64,000 bases of DNA from Cryptomeria japonica (taxonomy: Eukaryota; Streptophyta; Pinopsida; Cupressales; Cupressaceae). The notes beneath the pieces are model-generated. The model was not told where the DNA came from. It saw only the letters and a list, made by a program, of their open reading frames with translations, and searched no databases. Position numbers and translations under genes: made by a program. Positions 57,183-64,000 of the stretch are shown here, in pieces; the stretch's first letter is position 1; every line of letters starts with the position of its first letter. Where the stretch lies: positions 572,137,752 to 572,201,751 of the forward strand of contig NC_081405.1 in the NCBI RefSeq assembly GCF_030272615.1. Direction: 5' to 3'.

Positions 57183-60100
57183 AAGCTGTACTAGTTGCAC
57201 CTCGTGAATTCCGTTTTGAGATATGGCACAAGTTGTGTAAGATCTCCCCTTCAGATAGGCATATATATTTTTTTGATTTAGAAATCTGTTATCTAGCAGT
57301 TAGAGAGTGAATATTGTATTTTTTAAAATGTTTATATACAAAAAGGCTGCCTGCTTTTCTTTAAAAGGAATAATCAATGACATTCAAATTTTTAATTTAT
57401 TTTATGATCAAATTTAAAATATAATTAATTTTTTTATTATTTTAAGTTTTAGAATATTGTAATTATGTTTTTATTTTAATAAATAATTATTGTTATTATA
57501 TTTTTCTTATTTTACAAATTAAAAATTATAATTAGTGTATGTTGATTTTATTTAAATAAATATAAGATCAAATTTAATTAGATAAAATAAAGAATTAAAT
57601 TTGTAAGAAAGATTAATAATCAAAATATTTGAAATCAAAAGTTAAGATTATGGTCACCAAAACATAATTTACGATTATTAAGTTGAAAAAAATTCAATTA
57701 CAACAAATAATTGAAGGGAGGGAAACTGCATAATAGTAATGTGTAATATACAATATGATAAACAAATAATGAATGGTAGAGTTCAAGGATTCAAACAAGA
57801 TTATTCTTAGTTAACTCAAGCATGGGAAGTTGTTAGTTAGGAGGAGTGATACATTTCCTTCATTATATTTATTTTGTTATATTTTTAGGCTAAGATCATG
57901 ACATGCTTTCTATAGTAAAAATTTGTGTCTATTAATCATTTAATAACATCTCTAGATGTTATTACTATTTTTTAACAATATGGAAAGTGTGACAAAGATT
58001 TTTTTTTAATTCTATAAAAAAAAAAGTGATTGTGAAGGTATTATTAATTCATCAAAATTAACAATCATTTCCAAAGATATGTAATATGATACAAAAAATA
58101 TTTATTATAAAAATGATCCATCCATAATTTTCTTGTAAGGCATGTAGCTCAAAATAGTATAAAATAATTTTGTTTTCATAATTTATTTATTTATTTATTA
58201 TTATTATTATTATTGTTATTATTATTATTTTTTTTAAAAAAATTTGGAATAGAGTTTAAGCATTCCAATTATACTCAAGGCAGTGAAGGGAAGAAGTTGA
58301 ATAAAACACCATCATTATAATCAATTTTAAAATATTTTAACACATGAAAATACTCTAATAGATTTCGGTATAGTTTTTCTTAAATATTTATTATTTTCAT
58401 GTTTATGATTACTTGTTAGATTTTTCATACAACTATATATGTCTGACAAAGTCTACTAGGACTCTTGTATGCCTTAAGCAACAAATCTTGTGCACAAATA
58501 TGTTGGTGTGGAAGGGTGTTAAGTGATCCATTTGTAAATTACATCCATGATAATTTCTTATAATAATGAACATTTTTAAGGCATAGTATTCCTATAAGGT
58601 ATAATTAAATATTGATCTTTCAAATCATATTGAGTTATAAGATTCTAAATATAAGTTTGTATGCATGTGTAATGATGATTCTAATATTTAGATACATCTT
58701 CTTCTTTGACAATTGCTAGATTTTCACTTAATGAGATCCTTATGAATGGTTATTATGATCCTTTATTATGTTCTTTACAAACTAATTAAGAGTGTTATTA
58801 TTGATCTTATTTTTCCATTAACATATGCTTAACAATATTAATTTGATCTTCACTTTTAATATAAATAACATGAGAATTCACTTATTCCCCTTAAGGTAAC
58901 TAATGGAATGCCCATTGAGGCTATGGGTTGCTTATTTTACTTCTAGTAGCTTTTTTCAAAGAAAATCAACTCTAAATGTCATAACATTCTTAATTTGGGT
59001 TAGTTCCATTTATTACTCAGTTGTCAATGGATTAAGAAATGTCAAGAAGTTCTTTATATGTTACATTAGCATATTAAATAGGTTAAAAAAAGTGAAGTTG
59101 TTACTATATCTATAGATCTATATGCATGGTTATCAAAATTGGGCAATTTTTTGGATACATTTATTAAGATGTTTAAAGAAACATGTGTAACAAACAACAA
59201 TCCATAATAGTTCTTTTAGCTGAAATTCCTAAGTATTTTTTGATCTACGAATATTATAAACTTTCTTCAATGATATTTTAACAACTCTTAAAGTACATAA
59301 AACATCATGGATATAAGTAGGGATGTTCTCTTTCAAATAAACCTTATAATTTTACGTACATTCTTGCATAATACAATTTACTAATATAAACCCTTGTGCA
59401 AGACTAACATCAATAAACTAGATTACAAGTTCAACATATTTGAATTCAAATTTTTAGGTATACATGAGAAATACAATGTGTCTTTGTATAATCAATCCTT
59501 TGACATTCTTTCAACTATAAGGAGGGCATCATTTGGGTACCTTTTATCCAACCACAAATTGATGGTCCCCTACACATCTTTCCAAGTGAGAGTGGCCCTA
59601 CCCTTAAAGAGAGTAGTAGATAAAGAGATGTAATCATGTCATGCCATCTAATAAGTAGTGTGGTGTACTTACTTTCTCACATACAATCTGCCATAGATAC
59701 AACTCTAGATACTCTCTAACCTAAGTACAATGGTTTCAATTGAAATATAACCTATTAGACATTATGAAAAAATGATGCAAGCATCAATTTGTATTACTTT
59801 AGTCATACTTTTTATAATACAATATAATATTCTAATATGGATATATGTGCCAGTTTTCACACACCTCTATTTCATTCTTTTTAACAAAAGTAAACTTTAA
59901 TACTTGTTACTATAGAGAAAATAATTATGTTCGAGATATTTAATAACTCAACTCTACATGATTAAACCTCCTTACCACCTACTTGGCTAAATTCTATAAT
60001 TATTTTCAACTAACTAATTTACTATTAGATTTAGTTAGATAGGTGATAATGAGACTTAATATTCACATAGATACTTCACAATAACAACATATCAATTTGG

Positions 60101-60834
60101 AAGCAAGCTCATCCTAGAGATTAAGAGACATTCTAGAAGAAAAAATTTGCTAAGGAGTTTCAGCCAACTCAAAATTCAACATATATATGTACTGGATGAA
60201 GAGAACTCTGTATTTGATGCAGTTTGCAATTGAGGCCTAAATTGTAAAGTCTAGACCTATAAATCTTTTGAGAATCTCCCTCAAATTATTAAAGAAATCA
60301 TTCTTAATGAAATCTTGCATGCTAAAAAAAAATTGGTTGCTACAAATTAGCTTACAATGAAGAATGAGTAAGAGTAATGACAAAGAGTCATCACATCACC
60401 TTTTTACACAGAGAAAAAAGTTAAAAGGGAAAAAATAATAAGAGATTGCATAAATCAATGACATGGAAAAAATAAGGGAAGAAGCAAAACCAAAAAGTAT
60501 TTAATGATGGTTGGTCCTAAAGGTCCGAGCCAAAGTTATATTAACTTTAACTTGAGGATTCACTAGGACGAAGTCTACATGCAACGTGTCATGCTTGCAC
60601 TCCACAACAATGCTAAATGTGAGGATTCTCAAGATGACTTGCATTTCCTCACAAGGTAGAACAAAGAAAGTGGAAAATTTCTTTCCTCACTCAAAGATGG
60701 TTTAAGGGATGGATAGATAAAAGAGGATATATAAACAATGTATGTCCTTAAGGGATCGAGTAATTAGGAATAACCATATTTTTGCTAACCTAAGGTTGTG
60801 GGATCTAGCTAATGATAAGAAGAGAGACACATGT
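57183..60834. other. AT-rich intergenic region
   Basis: No gene supported. A TTTA/TTA microsatellite lies at 58182-58237. Short ORFs at 58903-59115 and 59394-59633 show no domain; the region around 58900-59640 could be old transposon remains, but I cannot identify them. Confidence 0.5.
58182..58237 (+). repeat. TTTA/TTA microsatellite
   Basis: TTTA units followed by TTA units with one interruption (TTG). Confidence 0.9.
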
Positions 60835-62064
60835 GGGTCAGTGCAAGAAGATGAGTCCACTTTTTGGCCAAAAAGTGGAAGTGTTTTCCCTGATTTTCAG
60901 ATTTTGTCTCATTTGAGCTTAAATTTTGAAACACTTAGAGATTGAATCTTGGAAAAAGTCAGTAATATAAAAGATAGCCCTCTGAGTGTAGTTTCCAAAT
61001 ATATAATTTATTTTAATACCCACATAATAAAAAATAACTTTTTAAATGGAGTTCTGAAAACTATGTTTTAAAAATGCCTGTTTCAGGACCATACCATGCA
61101 TGTGTACGACCCACACTTTTTGACACAATTAAAATTATATTCTCAAACCGTTTTGGGAAATAGTTTGTAACACACTGAAGATTGATGAGCATATTTTTTT
61201 GTATTTTTTTTTCTAATATTTTTTTTTTAATTAATTTTTTAATGGCCGTAATTATCTTTTTAAAAATTTGACGTGTACGACCCACATAATTTGATGTAAA
61301 CTTAACATTTTTTGATTTTTTTTTTTTTAAATACAAAAGAATTTTGTGTAGATTGATGACATATAATTTTTTTTCCAAAATTCTTTAAAATAAAAAAGTT
61401 ATTAAATTAACAAAATTAGTTAATATTTCAAATTTATGGACCCGATTTAGTATAAATTAAATGAAAAATAGTTAAAATAATCAATTTTTAAATAAATTTA
61501 CATATTTAGAATCTAAACAGTATAATCTGAAATGGGTTTTAATTTCGTATAAAAATTCTCTAATTAGAGGCGCGTAAACTATTTCTAAAGTTCATATTTG
61601 TGCTTTCATTCATGGAGATTTGAATTTGCAGGTCCATGTCTCAGGTGTGGCCATCCCAGGCCTATCTCGGGCCTAATCCCGAGCCAAGTGGCGGGTTGTG
61701 GAATCAACTTCCACAAAACGGGCCCCCGTTTTCAAACAAGGGCGGATTGTGGAAAAAAAGGAAAAATGCCATTTAGAAACGGGCCCCCGTTTTTTGAAAC
61801 GGGCCCCCGTTTTTTAAAACGGGCCCCCGTTTTTAGAAACGGGCCCCCGTTTTTTAAAACGGGCCCCCGTTTCTAAAAAACGCGCCCCCGTTTCTAAAAA
61901 ACGGGGGCCCGTTTTTAAACAAAACGGGCCCCTGTTACCTTTCGGCTCGGGAGCTCGAAGCACAAACGGGCCCCCGTTTTTTGAAAACGGGCCCCCGTTT
62001 ATAAGAGCGCATTTTCCAATGCGCGGACTTCCGCGAATTTGTGACTCATTACCTTGCACTTGCC
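60835..62064. mobile_element. 1.2-kb TIR DNA element, copy 2
   Basis: Colinear with the element at 31685-32879. Starts GGGTCAGTGCAAG, ends CTTGCACTTGCC, with an imperfect inverted repeat of about 25 bp. CATGT flanks both sides (60830-60834 and 62065-62069) as a target duplication. No transposase ORF. AT-rich first 800 bp; GC-rich palindromic array in the last third. Confidence 0.85.
61777..61936. repeat. 20-bp array of GC-rich palindromes
   Basis: Five units of strict 20-bp period (AAACGGGCCCCCGTTTTT type) at 61777-61876, then two diverged units and one in the opposite orientation to 61936. Isolated units are at 61717-61733 and 61965-62000. Each unit can fold as a hairpin with 8-bp arms (AAAACGGG/CCCGTTTT) and a 2-nt loop. 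They stand out from AT-rich surroundings. Confidence 0.9.
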
Positions 62065-62088
62065 CATGTGACTCCTCTAAACTACAAA

Positions 62089-62366
62089 TGAGAGATATGT
62101 AGAGAGAGAGGGAAATGAAAGGTAGAGATAAGTAGAGAGGGATGGAGGGAGAGATATAGATAAATTGAGAGGAAGGGGGAGGAAGGGTGAGGTATATAGA
62201 GAGAGGTAGGGAGATAAATGTAGGTAGAAAGATGGAGAGAGAGGGACTGAAAGAGAAATGAGAGAGCGAGGGGAGGTAGGGAGGGAGAGAGTGGATAGAG
62301 GTGAGATAGGAGGGAGTGAAAGGTAGGTAGAGCTCAAGGGGAGGGGAAATAAAGAGAAAGCGATAA
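62089..62366 (+). repeat. Purine-rich (GA) low-complexity block
   Basis: About 280 bp of mostly A and G with GAGAGA, GGGAGG and GGTAGG words on the + strand. Confidence 0.85.
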
Positions 62367-62590
62367 ATCTCTCTACCTACCTACCTCTCTCACTCTCCTT
62401 CCCTAACTACTTATCTCTATCTCCCCTCCCCCTCTTTGCACACATTTTCTTCCCTTACTCCTTACTCTCTACTTCTCTCTATCTCTCTCCTCCCCTCTCT
62501 ACTTATCTCTATCTCCCCTTTCCCTCTTTCTACATACCCCTCTCTCCCTAAAACCTCTTTTCTATACCTCTCTTTATATATCTCTCCCTT
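62367..62590 (+). repeat. Pyrimidine-rich (CT) low-complexity block
   Basis: About 220 bp of mostly C and T (CTCTCT, CTACCTACC, CCCCTCCC), directly after the purine block, so the two are roughly complementary. AGGTAGGTAGAG (62321-62332) and CTCTACCTACCT (62371-62382) are a perfect inverted pair. Confidence 0.85.
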
Positions 62591-63390
62591 GGCCCTAAAA
62601 TCTATCCCTCAATGCTAGGCCCTAATTCATATATGTTAAACCCTCCACCCTATACACTCAACCCTATGCTCTTTACCCTCAACCATAAACTATAAAACTT
62701 ATATCCTCAACCCTACACCATGGCCATGAAACCTAGTCCCTAAAGTATATATGTGTTACCTATTTTTTCCACCAAGACCAAAAATAGCCTTCTAATGTGC
62801 CATATCTTTTACTACGAGTTTTTAGTGGGTTTAGTTTTAAAAAAATGAGAAAAGGTTATAAATAATACCTTGAAGTTGTTTGTAGAGTCCAAAGGTTAAA
62901 TTTTACACCTTTCTTAATATTATGTAAATGAGGAAGGATCCACATTGTACATGGTCAAAAGAGGGGTCAAAACATCAATAAGCTCAAAGATTTCACTTTG
63001 CATGAAGAATTGAAGTGGTGAAGTAGTTTTTTGTGCATGTCATTTTCTTTGTCACGGTCCTCTACCACACAAGCAATGGTCGACTTAAGAATTTTTTTTT
63101 TAATAAAGAAAACCCTATTCTTTAGGGACTCTTTTGTTGCAGAAGGAGGCAGGACAGTCAGAAATATTTCATGCTTTAATGAACAACCACTACTGATTTT
63201 TGCTCTACTTCACACTTGCAGTTAGTCACATGGTTGTGATATGCATGCAATTATTTTCAGTCTTACCACTGTAAGAAGTTTTTTGACAAGAAGATAGCTC
63301 GTCGAGATATAACTATGAAGATCAAAACAATCTTTAAATGCTAAAAAGGATCTCTGAGAACTATTTGATCCAAATTATGGATTCAGATGA
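62591..63390. other. Spacer with CCCTAA-like words
   Basis: No gene. Between 62591 and 62750 there are scattered CCCTAAA, CCCTAAT and CAACCCTA words, short of a true telomere array. A + strand ORF at 63031-63225 is not recognisable. Confidence 0.45.
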
Positions 63391-64000
63391 CAACACCTAA
63401 GTGAGAACCTGAGGTGTTGTGGATGAACAAGATAATACAGAATTAAAGCAAGCCAAAAAGTATTGTATTCAATTCAAAAATCCAACTTATAATAGTCCAA
63501 GGGATTCCAAGGGTCACCAACAACTCCTTGAGAATCGAAAAACCAACAGTCATATCAGGTTTATTTACATAATAAAATCTAAAACTATGTAATTTTTTTA
63601 AAAACTATATAAAATTTGTCCTAACTTTAACTAGGCATAACTTTCTGCACAGGACTCTAAATTACGAGCCGTTTAACTCGTTGGAAAGGTCTCCAAGAGT
63701 TGTAGGCGAGATTAAGACCTATTCTTTCGCCACTTTCAAGGGCTTAAAATGCCCCGAAGGCTTTCAAAAATGCCATTTACTAACATATAGAAAAACTAAG
63801 AAAATATATAATAATATTTTCAAATTTTATTCTAATCACTATCTGCCTACAGTCATGCAGGAGTATGTATATGCCTATGCATTAAGCTCTTCAAATTTCA
63901 AACCCTTAAAATCTTCTTAATAATGGTTGCATATGAGATGTTCATACGCATGAGAATCTTTTTGCATTTAATGGAGTTTTCTTTTGCATAAAATCCTCAT
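63391..64000. repeat. Possible LTR fragment
   Basis: The stretch 63620-63780 (CATAACTTTCTGCACAGG; GAGCCGTTTAACTCGTTGG; GGCGAGATTAAG) resembles in type the corresponding part of the Copia-1 LTR (CATAACTTGAGAACCGGG; GACAAACCGTTTGAAGCG). No ends are visible in the window. Confidence 0.35.

Noticed and set aside
58903-59633. Coding remnants in the region 3' of the NLR
   Set aside because: Short ORFs with no domain and no consistent frame.
61598-61876. ORFs through the palindrome array (also 32447-32751 and 61814-62059)
   Set aside because: Repetitive peptides arise from the 20-bp units, and the frames are not kept between the two element copies.
61777-61936. CRISPR-like array
   Set aside because: Direct 20-bp tandem repeats without spacers, within a plant transposon.
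62077-62337. 86-codon minus ORF rich in S, L and P
   Set aside because: Translation of the GA/CT low-complexity block.
62591-62750. Interstitial telomere array (CCCTAAA)
   Set aside because: Words are scattered and irregular; no run of consecutive exact units.

Overview
The window is plant nuclear DNA, about 64 kb, made almost entirely of nested LTR retrotransposons with one intact disease-resistance-type gene near its right end. Very dense and long-lived Ty1/copia and Ty3/gypsy insertions, AT-rich spacers, a decayed PPR gene and a single-exon CC-NB-ARC-LRR gene suggest a large-genome seed plant. I favour a gymnosperm (conifer type), but this is inference: no sequence here fixes the species.

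Layout. 1-2333: 3' end of a copia element (Copia-A, + strand) with its 3' LTR. 2334-28.9 kb: a decayed gypsy element (Gypsy-1, + strand) split by two younger insertions. Gypsy-2 (7116-18518, identical-length 816-bp LTRs, perfect CCTAC target duplication) sits between the RT and RNase H of Gypsy-1. Copia-1 (22257-28273, minus strand, identical-length 895-bp LTRs) sits in an antisense plant-mobile-domain (PMD) gene downstream of the Gypsy-1 integrase. 28.9-29.5 kb: PPR pseudogene. 31517-39869: Copia-B, minus strand, same family as Copia-A, with a 1.2-kb terminal-inverted-repeat DNA element nested in its 3' LTR. 39963-47858: Gypsy-3, with perfect ACATG target duplication; it carries a long gag/protease-like reading frame and no reverse transcriptase. 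48.9-49.5 kb: LINE 3' end. 49.9-50.9 kb: unidentified decayed spliced gene. 51.7-53.2 kb: a lone LTR related to Gypsy-2. 54453-57182: intact NLR gene with small tandem duplications upstream. 60835-62064: second copy of the 1.2-kb DNA element, with a 20-bp array of GC-rich hairpins, followed by a purine-rich then pyrimidine-rich block.

How the parts relate. None of the five large elements is coding-intact. They are incomplete in different, partly complementary ways: Gypsy-1 has protease, G-patch, RT, RNase H and integrase but no recognisable capsid; Gypsy-3 has capsid, a zinc-finger-like motif and a protease-like domain but no pol, and both use a primer site resembling the tRNA-Trp 3' end. Gypsy-2 has capsid, protease and an integrase tail fused in frame, with RT missing, plus a spliced antisense PMD gene. 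Copia-1 is the nearest to intact: one frame of about 1,348 codons with two nonsense codons. Many premature stops sit where a single C-to-T change of CAA, CAG, CGA or TGG would make them, as expected for decay of methylated, silenced elements. The NLR is the only gene I would call functional.
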